Shown: one piece after another, positions 9,381-17,725 of the stretch
How positions within the stretch are numbered: position 1 is the stretch's first letter
Layout: each line of letters starts with the position of its first letter
NCBI GenBank assembly: GCA_017395505.1
Contig: JAFPUH010000049.1
Span: 1-44,496 of the forward strand
Origin: Kiritimatiellia bacterium
Lineage (GTDB): Bacteria > Verrucomicrobiota > Kiritimatiellia > RFP12 > UBA1067
Direction: 5' to 3'
Length of the DNA stretch: 44,496 nt
Notes under the pieces: model-generated
Database searches by the model: none
Told to the model about the DNA's origin: nothing
Seen by the model: only the letters and a program-made list of their open reading frames with translations
Program-made: the position numbers and the translations under genes

Positions 9381-10987
9381 CGCACGACCTCGATCATCGT
9401 ATTGAGCTTCGCCATGGCGCGACCCGAGTCGATCGACTCCGCGGCGAGCGCAAGGGCGCTCCTGTAGTCCGTCGCCTTTCCTCCGACGAGGATCGCGGCG
9501 GCGGCGTTCTCGATCGCGGCTGCGCGGAAGGCGCCGCGCTCCTCTCCGCAGAGGACCCGGCGCAGGATGGCGGCGTTGGTCGCGGCGTCGCCACCGCGGA
9601 TGTCGGCGACGGTGTAGCGCTCGCCGTATTCGCGGCCGGCGTCGAGAAGCGTGTTGCGGACCGCGCCATCCTCGAGGGAGGAGACGAAGGTGAAGCCGTC
9701 AGGGCTTATCTCGTCGAGTCCGCCGGCGCCGGAGACGACCATCGTCCTTACGGAGCCGAGGCGCCTGAAGGTCTCGGCGAAGAGCATCGCGGTGCGCTCG
9801 TTGTGGACGCCTATCACCTGACGCTTCGCGCCGGCGGGATTGGTGAGGGGTCCGAGCAGGTTGAAGAGAGTCCTGAAGCCGAGGGTTCGCCTCACGGAAG
9901 CTGCAAAGCGCATCGCCGGGTGCATGGTGCGCGCGAAGAGAAAGCCTATGCCGGTATCGCGGATGCATTTGGCGACGGTGCCGGAATCGGCCATAAGGTT
10001 CACGCCGAGTTCGCGCAGTACGTCCGCAGAGCCACACGCCGAGGTGGAGGCGATATTGCCGTGCTTGGCGACGGTGACGCCGGCTCCGGCCGCGATGAAC
10101 GCAGCGGTCGTCGAGACGTTGAACGAGTTGGATCCGTCGCCGCCGGTGCCGACGATATCGACGACATCGAGGGAGCCCAGGTCGATCTTGACCCCGGCTT
10201 CACGCATCGCGCGCGCCGCGCCAGCGAGAGTGTCTGCGGTCAAAGGCACCTTGGCGAGCGCGGTAAGGAACGCCGCCAGCTCCGGTTCGCCGACTTCGCC
10301 CGACATGACGGACGAGAAGAACCTTTCGGACTCCTCCTCGCTCGGGGCGACGCCCTCGAGCGCGCGGGCGACTATCGCGCGGCGCACCGAGGCGGTGGCG
10401 TTCTTCCTGAGGCGCTTGCCGGTTGCGATCGCGACGAAGTTGGCGAGCTGCTTCATGCCCTGCGGAGTGCCTATCGATTCGGGATGGTACTGGACGGATT
10501 CGATTGGCAGCGTCTTGTGCCTGAGGCCCATTATCTCGCCGTCCTCGCTCTCGGCGCTGATCTCGAAGCAGTCCGGCAGGCTCTCGCGCTCGACGGCGAG
10601 AGAGTGGTAGCGCATCGCCTCGAAGCCCTGGTCGAGCGACTCGAAGATTCCCTTTCCGTCGTGGCGGATGCGGCTCGTCTTGCCGTGCATGAGGCGCTTG
10701 GCGTGGACGACCCGCGCACCGAAGGCCTGGGCGATGGACTGGTGACCGAGGCAAATGCCGAGCATCGGCACCTTGCCGGCGAACGCCTTGATTGCGGCGA
10801 GGGTGACGCCGGCCGAATCGGGATTGCCGGGGCCGGGGGAAAGGACGATCGCCACGGGGTTGAGGGCAGCGATTCCGTCGACGTCGATCTCGTCGTTGCG
10901 CACCACCTTCATATCGACGCCGAGCGAGCGAATCGCCTGCACGAGATTGTAGGTGAAGGAATCGTAGTTGTCGATCATCAGCATCAT
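9377..10987 (-). CDS. trpGD: Anthranilate synthase glutaminase / anthranilate phosphoribosyltransferase fusion
   Basis: A 536-residue fusion. Residues 1-190 are a class I glutamine amidotransferase with the start [11 protein letters not shown], nucleophile Cys in [10 protein letters not shown] and the His/Glu pair in VQYHPESIG. From about 205 on is TrpD, with [14 protein letters not shown] for PRPP binding and [17 protein letters not shown]. In TrpD the usual basic residue of the SSKSGSAD loop is Ala here. The start ATGATG overlaps the trpE stop by 4 nt, as expected for subunits of the TrpE/TrpG complex. The E. coli-type G-D fusion occurs in several phyla. Confidence 0.95.
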   Translation of the reverse strand: MMLMIDNYDSFTYNLVQAIRSLGVDMKVVRNDEIDVDGIAALNPVAIVLSPGPGNPDSAGVTLAAIKAFAGKVPMLGICLGHQSIAQAFGARVVHAKRLMHGKTSRIRHDGKGIFESLDQGFEAMRYHSLAVERESLPDCFEISAESEDGEIMGLRHKTLPIESVQYHPESIGTPQGMKQLANFVAIATGKRLRKNATASVRRAIVARALEGVAPSEEESERFFSSVMSGEVGEPELAAFLTALAKVPLTADTLAGAARAMREAGVKIDLGSLDVVDIVGTGGDGSNSFNVSTTAAFIAAGAGVTVAKHGNIASTSACGSADVLRELGVNLMADSGTVAKCIRDTGIGFLFARTMHPAMRFAASVRRTLGFRTLFNLLGPLTNPAGAKRQVIGVHNERTAMLFAETFRRLGSVRTMVVSGAGGLDEISPDGFTFVSSLEDGAVRNTLLDAGREYGERYTVADIRGGDAATNAAILRRVLCGEERGAFRAAAIENAAAAILVGGKATDYRSALALAAESIDSGRAMAKLNTMIEVVR

Positions 10988-12420
10988 GGCAGCTCCTCCG
11001 CGAATTTGACGGCCTCGAATATCGCCTTGGCCTTGTTGATGGTCTCGTCGTACTCCCTGTCGGCGTCGGAGTCGGCGACAATACCTGCGCCGGAGCGCAT
11101 CACGAGGCGCGAACCCTCCTTGACGAGAGTGCGGATGACGATCGCGAAATCCATGTCGCCGGTGAGGGAGAAGTATCCCGCGGCTCCGCCGTACACGCCA
11201 CGCGGCGACTTCTCGTATTCGGCGATAAGCTGCATCGCGCGGACCTTCGGCGCGCCGGAGAGCGTTCCTGCCGGGAAGGCGGACTTGATGAGATCGAAGG
11301 CGTCGCGTCCCTTGTCAAGGGTTCCGCGCACGTTGCTCACGAGATGCATCACGTGCGAGTAGCGCTCTACCTTGGCGAGATTCTCGACCTTGACGCTGCC
11401 CGTCTCGCAGACGCGGCCGAGGTCGTTGCGTCCGAGGTCGACAAGCATGACGTGCTCGGCGTTCTCCTTTTCGTCGGACTTGAGTTCGCGCTCGAGTTCG
11501 ATGTCGCGGGCGGGGGTGTCGCCGCGAGGACGCGTTCCGGCGATCGGCGAAGTCGAGGCGACGCGTCCTGAGAGCTTCACCAGCTCTTCGGGCGAAGAGC
11601 CGATGAGGGTCTTGCCGCCGACGCGCATGAAGAAGTTGTAGGGCGAGGGGTTGACCATCCTGAGGGCGCGGTAGAGCGCAAGGCCGGAGACGTCGGATTC
11701 GGCGGTGAACTTCTGGGACGGCACTATCTGGATGACTTCGCCGGCGACGATCGCGGCCTTGCATTTGGCGACCATCTCGCGGAACTCCTCGCGCGTCATC
11801 TCCGAGGCGAACTCGGCGGAGGTGCTGCGCGAGGCGGCCGGGGCGGCAGCGGCGCGGCGGGCCGTCACGCGGGCGATCGATTCGGCGCTCAGCATCTTGT
11901 CGTAGGTGCGCCCGATCCGTGCGACGGCTTCGGCATAGGCGCCGGGACGGGTCGAGTCGGCGACGACGACGACGGTGACGGTGCCGAGAACGTTGTCGAA
12001 TATGAGCAGCGTATCGCAGAGCATGAACGACATCGGCGGCGTGCCCTGCTCGGGCGCAAGGCCGACATGCGGCTCGAAGACTCCGGCCGCGTCGTAAGCG
12101 ATGTAGCCGACTGCGCCGCCCTGGAAGGTCGGCAGCTCAGGGGCGGGCTCGTAGCCGCAACCGGCGAAGCGGCGGCGCAGCTCTGCGAGAGCGTCCGCAC
12201 CCTCGACCTTGGCGCAAGGCTCGATTCCGAGGTAGGAGTAGCGTCCGCGGGCCTCCCCGCCGGCGACGCTCTCGAGCAGGAAGCACTCCTCATCCTCGCC
12301 GAGACGGGAAAGAGCGGCGACCGGTGTTTCGCGATCGGCCAGGAATTCGCGGAAGACGGCAACGCGGCCCGCTCTCGCGGCGCGGCGCTCGAATTCCTGT
12401 TCTGTAAGTCGTTTCAGCAT
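10984..12420 (-). CDS. trpE: Anthranilate synthase component I
   Basis: A 478-residue chorismate-using enzyme. The N-terminal feedback region has [18 protein letters not shown] (the usual LLES...S motif). The catalytic half shows [46 protein letters not shown] and the late [15 protein letters not shown] with [18 protein letters not shown] 12420 is preferred: the TTG nine codons earlier lies just after the attenuator. It is the first structural gene after the leader peptide and terminator, so it is controlled by tryptophan supply. Confidence 0.96.
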   Translation of the reverse strand: MLKRLTEQEFERRAARAGRVAVFREFLADRETPVAALSRLGEDEECFLLESVAGGEARGRYSYLGIEPCAKVEGADALAELRRRFAGCGYEPAPELPTFQGGAVGYIAYDAAGVFEPHVGLAPEQGTPPMSFMLCDTLLIFDNVLGTVTVVVVADSTRPGAYAEAVARIGRTYDKMLSAESIARVTARRAAAAPAASRSTSAEFASEMTREEFREMVAKCKAAIVAGEVIQIVPSQKFTAESDVSGLALYRALRMVNPSPYNFFMRVGGKTLIGSSPEELVKLSGRVASTSPIAGTRPRGDTPARDIELERELKSDEKENAEHVMLVDLGRNDLGRVCETGSVKVENLAKVERYSHVMHLVSNVRGTLDKGRDAFDLIKSAFPAGTLSGAPKVRAMQLIAEYEKSPRGVYGGAAGYFSLTGDMDFAIVIRTLVKEGSRLVMRSGAGIVADSDADREYDETINKAKAIFEAVKFAEELP

Positions 12421-12460
12421 CTGTCTCTTTCTTTTTCCGGGTTTCAATTCCTATAACAAA

Positions 12461-12495
12461 TCGGGCCGACTCTCGTTCTTTGAGATTCGGCCCGA
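12461..12495 (-). terminator. trp attenuator terminator hairpin
   Basis: On the minus strand TCGGGCCGA and TCGGCCCGA form a 9-bp GC-rich stem. It is extended by 4 bp (TCTC/GAGA) beyond one mismatch, closing on the 7-nt loop AAAGAAC. TTTGTT follows at once, as in an intrinsic terminator. It lies between the leader peptide stop and trpE. Confidence 0.88.
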
Positions 12496-12554
12496 CCAAT
12501 TTGCACGTTGCACTTCACGACTATGCCGCGAGAAACGCCGCAGGACCGAATCCC
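12482..12554 (-). promoter_or_regulatory. trp antiterminator (regions 2 and 3)
   Basis: GGGATTCGGTCC (12554-12543), just past the leader Trp codons, can pair over 12 bp, with two G-U pairs, with GGGCCGAATCTC (12493-12482). The latter is the left arm of the terminator, so the two structures exclude each other, as in enteric trp attenuation. A ribosome stalled at the Trp codons would leave region 2 free and let transcription continue. Confidence 0.85.
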
Positions 12555-12598
12555 AAGCGCCACCACCAGCAAAAGTTAAAGTACTTTACGTTGTTCAT
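12521..12598 (-). CDS. trpL: trp leader peptide
   Basis: A 25-residue leader with three adjacent Trp codons at positions 11-13 (FNFCWWWRLGFG). The stop is TAG 12523-12521, 25 nt before the terminator stem. The codons after Trp form antiterminator region 2. An in-frame ATG nine bases earlier (12607) lies in the -10 box and is not used if the promoter call is right. With transcription starting near 12599 the message would be almost leaderless, and no ribosome site is seen. Confidence 0.88.
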   Translation of the reverse strand: MNNVKYFNFCWWWRLGFGPAAFLAA

Positions 12599-12605
12599 GG
12601 TTGAC

Positions 12606-12635
12606 ATTGTATCAAAACCATCATGTGCCGGTCAA
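12606..12635 (-). promoter_or_regulatory. trp operon promoter
   Basis: Minus strand TTGACC (12635-12630), an 18-bp spacer, then TACAAT (12611-12606). The expected start near 12599 sits on the leader ATG. It lies in the gap after the upstream effector gene. Confidence 0.8.
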
Positions 12636-12648
12636 GGGGCATGCTCCA

Positions 12649-14970
12649 TCAACTGTGGACGAGTTTGGAGCCGCCGAGGAACATACGATGGGAGGCGATG
12701 TCGCCGATGCGCTCGATTATGGAACCCACCTTCTCGAGCTTGTAGCCGGCGATGCCGGTGTTGTACTTCTGCATCTCGTGGTTGCCGCTCTGCATGAGCA
12801 GGTTGCGGTAGAGCATCTTCTGCTCGGTCGTGAGCTTTGCGCCCGGCTCGGGAATATCCTTGCCGAGGGCGGCAAGCGTCGCGAGGAACTTGCACTCGAC
12901 ATCCATCATACCGGTACGGTCCTTGCCGCTCTTGCAGTTCCAAGCGGGGACGCCGCCAAGAAGATTGGTGAGCACCGCTATGCGCGAAGCCATCTTGTAG
13001 GCCTCGTGTCCGTCGGACGCGTAAGACTTACGCCTGTTGATGTCGTTGATCTGCCTGCGCAGGGTCTTGATCGCCCTGAGCCTTGTCTGAAGGCTCGACG
13101 TCTTATCGGGTTCGGTCGAACTCTTGATCTGCGCATCGAGGCTGTTGATTTCGGCATCGACCTGCCTGTTGAGGTTGACGAGGCCCTTGGCGTTCATGTC
13201 CTTGGTTGCGCCCCAGCCGCCGAAGATGCCGCTAAGCCCGCCGACGCCGCCCCAGTTAACGCCATAGTTGAAGGTGTTTATGTTTGGCTGTATCTTCACC
13301 TTGACGAGCTCGCCGCCTTTGTCGGGGTCCGGCACCTCGACTTCGATCGTCTGGTCGTGGAAGCTCTGGTAGGCCTCGGTCTGCGCCTTGAGCATCAGCT
13401 TCTCGTTCTCGATCTTGTCGAAGAACGTGCCGCGCACGATATCAGGCGTAAGCAGCGAGACGGAGTTGAAGTTGAATTTGCACGCCGAGGAAGGATTCTT
13501 CAGCGCCTGCGAGACAAGCGACGGGTTGCTCAGGAACGCCGCGATGAGCGTCTCCTTGGCACGGTTGGCGTTGGCCGTCTTGAACTCCTGCTGGTCGTCG
13601 ATGTAGACGGCCGCATGCACACCGTGGCGGATGCCGGAGAAGACGGTCTGCTCCTTTCCGTTAATCTCCACCTTGAACTCAGACTGCGCCATGTTGACGG
13701 CATGCGTCTTCTCGCCGAACGACATGCAGTTGTATCCCTTAGGCCCGCCCTCGTACATCTTCTTCATCGTCTCGCCCATCTGCGAGGCAGGGGTGATGAC
13801 GCTCTGGCCCTTGATCGCGACTCCATCAAGCGCGAACGTGACGTTCTTGGTGATCTTGGCCCAGCTGCCGTTGTTGAGGCGGTCGCCCATCTCCTTGGCG
13901 ATCGCCTTCTCGAGATCCTTCGTGAATGCGACGGTCTCGAAGGCGATATTACCTTCCGGCACATTGGCCTTGAGATTTTCCATAACGAGATCGGCGCACT
14001 TCTTGGCGAGCTTATGCGCGAAATCCTTGCCGACGAACGCTTTGGGATCGGGGCAAATGTCGTCGAGGCCGGCGCCGTTGGGCGGGGTCGGAATCAAACC
14101 CGGAAGGCTGCTTTTGACTACGCGAACGGAGAAGTTCTGGAACTGTCCAAGGGTTTGGGGCGTCAGGCAATATCCCTTGCCCCCGTCAGGCAGATGATCC
14201 AGCGCCGCCTTGGCCGATTCTATGAACTTGCGGGCGAAGTCGGAAAGCGCCTTGTAGGTGACGGGGTTGTTTTTGCACACCTGCTCGGCTTCCTCCAGCT
14301 TGCCGTCGACCTTAGACACAGCATTCTTGAGCGCATCTATCAGCTTGTCGATTGACTTAACGTCACCCTGGGATTTGATCTTGGGCAGCTGATCTAGCTC
14401 CAAGAAAGAGCTGGCCTTATTCTTCGCCGCCGTGATCTTGCCCTTGAATTCATCGAAGGCGAGCTTGTCGGTCGGCATGTCCATGAGCAGGGAGTGAAGC
14501 TCAGTCAGCACATTCTTCACTTCGCCGAACATCACTATATCGCGAGTGGTCTGTTTATCCAGGTTGAACTGTTCATCCTTTCCCGCCAGGCGCATCGTAA
14601 GCATCGTCTTCGGAGTCTCGGGGCACTCAAGATTCTGCTTGATGATCTTGTCGGCCTCGCTGAGAGTCCTGCGCACCAAAGTCGAGCTCAGCTTCGCGCC
14701 CTTAAGCCCGTCCTTTCCGATTACGGCTGTGAAAGCCTCGTCCGCGACCTTTGCGCCGTACGCCCTGACAAGCGAGGCCTTGAAGTCGCTGGTTACGGCG
14801 ATATTGACCGCCTTGCTGGCGGAAGTGTTGAAAAGGCGCTGCAGAAAGCCGACCTTCGCGCTGGCGGAGCCGATCTCAGTGCGACCCCTGCCGTTCGTGA
14901 GCAGCGCCAGCTGGCTCATCCCCAAATTGGCGATATTCCTATATGACTCTATCGACATTGGCTGCGGCAT
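12649..14970 (-). CDS. SopB/IpgD-like inositol phosphate phosphatase, probable type III effector
   Basis: A 773-residue protein starting at ATG 14970 behind GGAGG. Near the C-terminus, WNCKSGKDRTGMMD holds the CX5R phosphatase loop (Cys679); this exact CKSGKDRTG form is the signature of the SopB/SigD/IpgD effectors. The family's upstream asparagine motif is seen as NTFNYGVNWGG, followed by a TKDMNAKGL segment resembling SDxxNxxAL. The first 500 residues are helical and not otherwise recognised; no signal peptide is present, as expected for type III export. The gene directly upstream encodes a CesT-type chaperone, just as SopB is paired with SigE. In pathogens these enzymes rewrite host phosphoinositides. 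No secretion apparatus lies in this window, so delivery is inferred. Confidence 0.82.
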   Translation of the reverse strand: MPQPMSIESYRNIANLGMSQLALLTNGRGRTEIGSASAKVGFLQRLFNTSASKAVNIAVTSDFKASLVRAYGAKVADEAFTAVIGKDGLKGAKLSSTLVRRTLSEADKIIKQNLECPETPKTMLTMRLAGKDEQFNLDKQTTRDIVMFGEVKNVLTELHSLLMDMPTDKLAFDEFKGKITAAKNKASSFLELDQLPKIKSQGDVKSIDKLIDALKNAVSKVDGKLEEAEQVCKNNPVTYKALSDFARKFIESAKAALDHLPDGGKGYCLTPQTLGQFQNFSVRVVKSSLPGLIPTPPNGAGLDDICPDPKAFVGKDFAHKLAKKCADLVMENLKANVPEGNIAFETVAFTKDLEKAIAKEMGDRLNNGSWAKITKNVTFALDGVAIKGQSVITPASQMGETMKKMYEGGPKGYNCMSFGEKTHAVNMAQSEFKVEINGKEQTVFSGIRHGVHAAVYIDDQQEFKTANANRAKETLIAAFLSNPSLVSQALKNPSSACKFNFNSVSLLTPDIVRGTFFDKIENEKLMLKAQTEAYQSFHDQTIEVEVPDPDKGGELVKVKIQPNINTFNYGVNWGGVGGLSGIFGGWGATKDMNAKGLVNLNRQVDAEINSLDAQIKSSTEPDKTSSLQTRLRAIKTLRRQINDINRRKSYASDGHEAYKMASRIAVLTNLLGGVPAWNCKSGKDRTGMMDVECKFLATLAALGKDIPEPGAKLTTEQKMLYRNLLMQSGNHEMQKYNTGIAGYKLEKVGSIIERIGDIASHRMFLGGSKLVHS

Positions 14971-15034
14971 TGTTTCCCTCCTTACAAGCTGAATACACGC
15001 CCAAGCAAAAAAGGTTACAGAGATTCTGCGGCGG

Positions 15035-15541
15035 CTAGCCCTCGAATAACACCAGCCCCGCGTCGCCCTGCCCAGCCGCGAAATCGAGATCTGCATCCTC
15101 CTCGTAGGACTCATCTTCCTCGTCGGCGTTCTCGATCAGCTTTGCGAGACGCTCCTTCCAGCTGATCGCGACGGACAAAAAGCCCTCCAGGACGCGCTGC
15201 AGCCGTTCGGCAGTCAGGTTGATCGTATCTTCGCGGAACTGCAGGATGACCTCGTCGAGGTTGTCCTGATACGAAAGCGTCGCGCCCTGCGTGCCGACCC
15301 AATAGAAGTTGGCCGAGAGAAGCCGCTCGTAGACGGCGGCCTTCTTGCGATTCGGAACGCTCCCCAGCGGAACCGTGAAATCCACCTCCGGAATCTCTGC
15401 GCGATAGTGTATATGCAGCAACATGTCCTCGCCGAACGGCAGCGCGGCCGAATCGTCCTCGGAGAGATCGACCCTCGGCATCCCCGTACGCTCCGAGACC
15501 TCGTCGAACAGCCTCTGGACCTCTTTCTTGTCGTTTCCCAT
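15035..15541 (-). CDS. CesT-family type III secretion chaperone
   Basis: A 168-residue acidic protein with the CesT/SigE layout: a beta-rich N-half (LLHIHYRAEIPEVDFTVPLGSVP), the conserved YERLLSANFYWVGTQGATLSY segment, then a helical dimer region (LQRVLEGFLSVAISWKERL) and an acidic tail. The LG..P..LL.aN...GG(Q)A.L pattern marks the family. ATG 15541 is chosen over GTG 15550 because AAGGTG sits just upstream. It ends 64 nt before the effector start and probably forms one transcript with it. Role: keeps the effector export-competent. Confidence 0.85.
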   Translation of the reverse strand: MGNDKKEVQRLFDEVSERTGMPRVDLSEDDSAALPFGEDMLLHIHYRAEIPEVDFTVPLGSVPNRKKAAVYERLLSANFYWVGTQGATLSYQDNLDEVILQFREDTINLTAERLQRVLEGFLSVAISWKERLAKLIENADEEDESYEEDADLDFAAGQGDAGLVLFEG

Positions 15542-15576
15542 TGCAATCACCTTTTTGCTTATTTTATATCCACCGT

Positions 15577-15582
15577 ATTATA
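15577..15582 (-). promoter_or_regulatory. -10 box for chaperone-effector transcript
   Basis: Minus strand TTATAATAC, with TATAAT at 15582-15577, 36 nt before the chaperone ATG. No convincing -35 is seen. A proper leader with a ribosome site follows, unlike several housekeeping genes here. Confidence 0.5.
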
Positions 15583-15597
15583 ACATATTTCTTTTCG

Positions 15598-15693
15598 TTA
15601 TGGCCTCAGCTGACGGTAGCATTCGTAGGCGGCGATGGATACCGCATTCGCCAGGTTTATGCTGCGGGCGTGCTCGCCGGGTATCTGTATCAG
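15598..15693 (-). pseudogene. 3' stump of a SpoU-type tRNA methyltransferase (TrmL-like)
   Basis: Read in the frame that ends at TAA 15600-15598, the sequence encodes IQIPGEHARSINLANAVSIA followed by AYECYRQL. This is the C-terminal signature of TrmL/SpoU methyltransferases (RSLNLSNAVAVVLYE). Nothing upstream continues it: the homology starts exactly at the stop of the HU-like gene. It is read as the tail of a methyltransferase gene cut off by insertion or rearrangement of the HU-like unit. Confidence 0.7.
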
Positions 15694-16562
15694 GCGTAGC
15701 CCCAGCGGAAGCCCTTGGTGTTGTAGTCGGGATATTTGTCTAGCCAGCTGTCGAAGAAGGCGCGGGCGCGGTGGAGCTGACGCTTAGACTTCGCATCGCC
15801 GCCATGGGTGCGCATACCTATCATGAGCGCTACGGGCGCGTTCTTTTCGGGATCTGCGGCTTCCGGATGGTTCGTAAGAAACTCGTTCGTGAAGGCCTTT
15901 TCCCATGAGATCGTCATGCGGCGGCCATCCTCCGAAACCGTCACGCCCGAAGGATCGTACCTGCCGCTGCTTACGAGCTTTCCGCTTTTCTGCGTATAGA
16001 ATGCGATCGAGAAGCTGTCGCCAAGACCATGCTCCTTGGTGTAGCCCCAATTCGGAAGTATGAAGAGGTTCTCTCCTTCTATTATTATGTCTTCGCCGAA
16101 GACAATCGTGTTGCCCCTCTTCGAGGAGCTGCTATAGACGCGGTTTATCACTACCTTCGGTCCGGCGTTTCTGTTGTATGGCTCGATGCCCGTGAGCGGA
16201 ATCACCTCCTTGAGTCGCTTGAGAGGACGAATCGCCAGCTCGAGGTGGTGCTTCTCGGGGTCGAAGTCATCGCCTAGCTCGTCGAAACGGCCCTTGACGT
16301 TGAGCCCTATCGAGAAGTAGTCGCCTATCCGACGGGTGTTGCCGTCCTCAAGGGTGTTCGCTATGACCGTGGAGAAGAACTGATCGATCACAATACGTAT
16401 CGTGGCAGCCGGTATGTTCAGCACGCGCATCTTGTCCACCTCAGCCAAGACCTCATCATAGCTGAGTGTCCGCTTATTCCGCAAATTGGCGACATATCCA
16501 CTCCCGCCAAGAGCATTACTGGGCATTGGGCGAAGTTTAAGTTCTCTTTTCTGTGTATACAT
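15690..16562 (-). CDS. HU-like DNA-binding protein with C-terminal immunoglobulin-type domain
   Basis: A 290-residue protein starting at ATG 16562 behind GGAGG. The first 130 residues look like an HU/IHF fold: TLSYDEVLAEVDKMR, the helix IRIVIDQFFSTVIANTLEDG, and then RRIGDYFSIGLNVKGRFDE. The second half has IPT/DUF4469-like features (GEDIIIEGENLFILPNW). A paralogue lies at 43402-44130. Its promoter is covered by five palindromes spaced exactly 22 bp, which suggests autoregulation. It sits between a cut methyltransferase gene and a K+ channel gene and looks like acquired DNA. Its exact biological role is unknown. Confidence 0.75.
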   Translation of the reverse strand: MYTQKRELKLRPMPSNALGGSGYVANLRNKRTLSYDEVLAEVDKMRVLNIPAATIRIVIDQFFSTVIANTLEDGNTRRIGDYFSIGLNVKGRFDELGDDFDPEKHHLELAIRPLKRLKEVIPLTGIEPYNRNAGPKVVINRVYSSSSKRGNTIVFGEDIIIEGENLFILPNWGYTKEHGLGDSFSIAFYTQKSGKLVSSGRYDPSGVTVSEDGRRMTISWEKAFTNEFLTNHPEAADPEKNAPVALMIGMRTHGGDAKSKRQLHRARAFFDSWLDKYPDYNTKGFRWGYA

Positions 16563-16590
16563 CTTAGGCCTCCATGAGTAGAAAATGTTT

Positions 16591-16686
16591 TCGTACGATA
16601 TTATATCATAATTCGTACGACTTTTCAAATCTACTCGTACGATATAAAATATAAAAGCGTACGATTTAATTTTTTCAATCGTACGA
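16591..16686. repeat. Array of five TCGTACGA palindromes at 22-bp spacing
   Basis: TCGTACGA occurs at 16591, 16613, 16635 and 16679; GCGTACGA stands at 16657. All five steps are exactly 22 bp, two turns of the helix, so all sites face the same side. The linkers are very AT-rich and not conserved. One copy lies between the -35 and -10 boxes of the HU-like gene and one at its start point; three lie upstream. This is the layout of a cooperative operator array, or of iterons. Confidence 0.85.
16600..16628 (-). promoter_or_regulatory. Promoter of the HU-like gene inside the palindrome array
   Basis: TTGAAA (16628-16623), a 17-bp spacer, then TATAAT (16605-16600). This is the best -35/-10 pair in the window. 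Palindrome 2 fills the spacer and palindrome 1 covers the start point near 16593, so a bound protein should repress it. A second TTGAAA with a weaker TTTATA lies about 50 bp upstream. Confidence 0.78.
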
Positions 16687-16790
16687 ATTGATTTATTCGC
16701 TCCCTAGAACCCATATTGCTGGTCCGGCGAAGTGATTTTTTGCGCCGCGAGGGATAGATTTGTGCGAACAAGGGCTCGTAAGCACCTAAG

Positions 16791-17648
16791 CTAGTCTTTT
16801 GAAGAAAGTTTGGCGAGGAGGTTGTCCAGGGCTGCACTCTGTTCGCGGAGGGCGGCCTTGATTTCTGAAAGGTCGCTTTCGGCTTCGGGCGGCTTTGGCG
16901 TTTCGCGTTTCGATATGCGTTCCGTTAGGCCAGAGGAGATTATGCCTGTCGGAATCGCGACTGCGGCCAGACCTGAAAACGCGATGAACGCCCCGACCAC
17001 GCGTCCAAGCGCGGTCACCGGGTAGATGTCGCCATAGCCGACCGTCGTGAGCGTCGCGACGGCCCACCAAAGCCCGGAGAACGCATTGCGGAAGACGGTG
17101 GGCTGCGCTTCATGCTCTGCGGAATACATGATGAGCGAAGAGATGAGCATGAGTAGAGCGACAAAGAACATCGAGCCAAGAAGCTCCCGCCTTTTCAGGA
17201 CGATCACTTCGGCGAGCGACTTCATGGCGTCGGAATAGCGGTTCAGCTTGAATATGCGCATGAGGCGCACAAGGCGCAGCGCCCTTATGCCAAGCATCGT
17301 GCCCGGCAGAAGCATCGGCAGCCAGAAAGGCAATATGGCGACGAGATCGACAATCGCCATCGGAGAGAGGATGTACCTTATGCGCGATGTTATCTTGCCG
17401 CTTTGCGGATACAGCATGTCAGCCGTTGCGATGCGCAGCGCGTATTCGATCGTGAACACCGTGGACGCCACGCCCTCCAGGATCAAGACGACCTTCAGGG
17501 CGCGCGGCGAGAGGTCGAACGTCGACGCGAACACTATGACGACGCTTGCCAGGATGAGGGCCGTGATCACACACTCGAACAGGCGACTGAGCCGCGAACT
17601 TCCGTCGTACGGCTGGATGATCTCAAATATCTTGCGACGAGTATTCAT
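16791..17648 (-). CDS. Voltage-gated-type potassium channel
   Basis: A 285-residue six-helix channel. Hydrophobic helices run from about 25, and the S4 segment IRALRLVRLMRIFKLNR has an Arg/Lys every third residue. The pore loop carries the K+ filter TTVGYGD (about 201-207). The C-terminus has a coiled coil (DLSEIKAALREQSAALDNLLAKL) likely to hold the tetramer. The ATG at 17648 lies 8 nt after a TACAAT box with no ribosome site, so the mRNA looks leaderless. It is divergent from mfd. Confidence 0.88.
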   Translation of the reverse strand: MNTRRKIFEIIQPYDGSSRLSRLFECVITALILASVVIVFASTFDLSPRALKVVLILEGVASTVFTIEYALRIATADMLYPQSGKITSRIRYILSPMAIVDLVAILPFWLPMLLPGTMLGIRALRLVRLMRIFKLNRYSDAMKSLAEVIVLKRRELLGSMFFVALLMLISSLIMYSAEHEAQPTVFRNAFSGLWWAVATLTTVGYGDIYPVTALGRVVGAFIAFSGLAAVAIPTGIISSGLTERISKRETPKPPEAESDLSEIKAALREQSAALDNLLAKLSSKD

Positions 17649-17655
17649 GGCTTTT

Positions 17656-17664
17656 ATTGTACCA
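17656..17664 (-). promoter_or_regulatory. Extended -10 promoter of the channel gene
   Basis: Minus strand TTTTTGGTACAATAAAAG: TACAAT at 17661-17656 with TGG extension. Predicted start near 17649, one base before the ATG. Confidence 0.6.
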
Positions 17665-17704
17665 AAAAGCGCACTTCGCCGCCATCCCCACGCGGGGGAG
17701 TTTT

Positions 17705-17713
17705 TGGTATAAT
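17705..17713 (+). promoter_or_regulatory. Extended -10 promoter of mfd
   Basis: TTTTTGGTATAATACGC with TATAAT at 17708-17713; the predicted start near 17720 leaves about 6 nt before the chosen ATG 17726. It decides the start: the longer frame from 17657 would begin upstream of the promoter. Confidence 0.65.
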
Positions 17714-17725
17714 ACGCGCAGAGAC

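Noticed and set aside
9803..11362. Long plus-strand frame across trpE/trpGD
   Set aside because: Antisense to strongly recognised trp genes; GC-rich codon use leaves few stops in the opposite frame.
12601..14355. 584-codon plus-strand frame opposite the effector gene
   Set aside because: No motifs; the opposite strand carries the phosphatase active site and a strong ribosome site.
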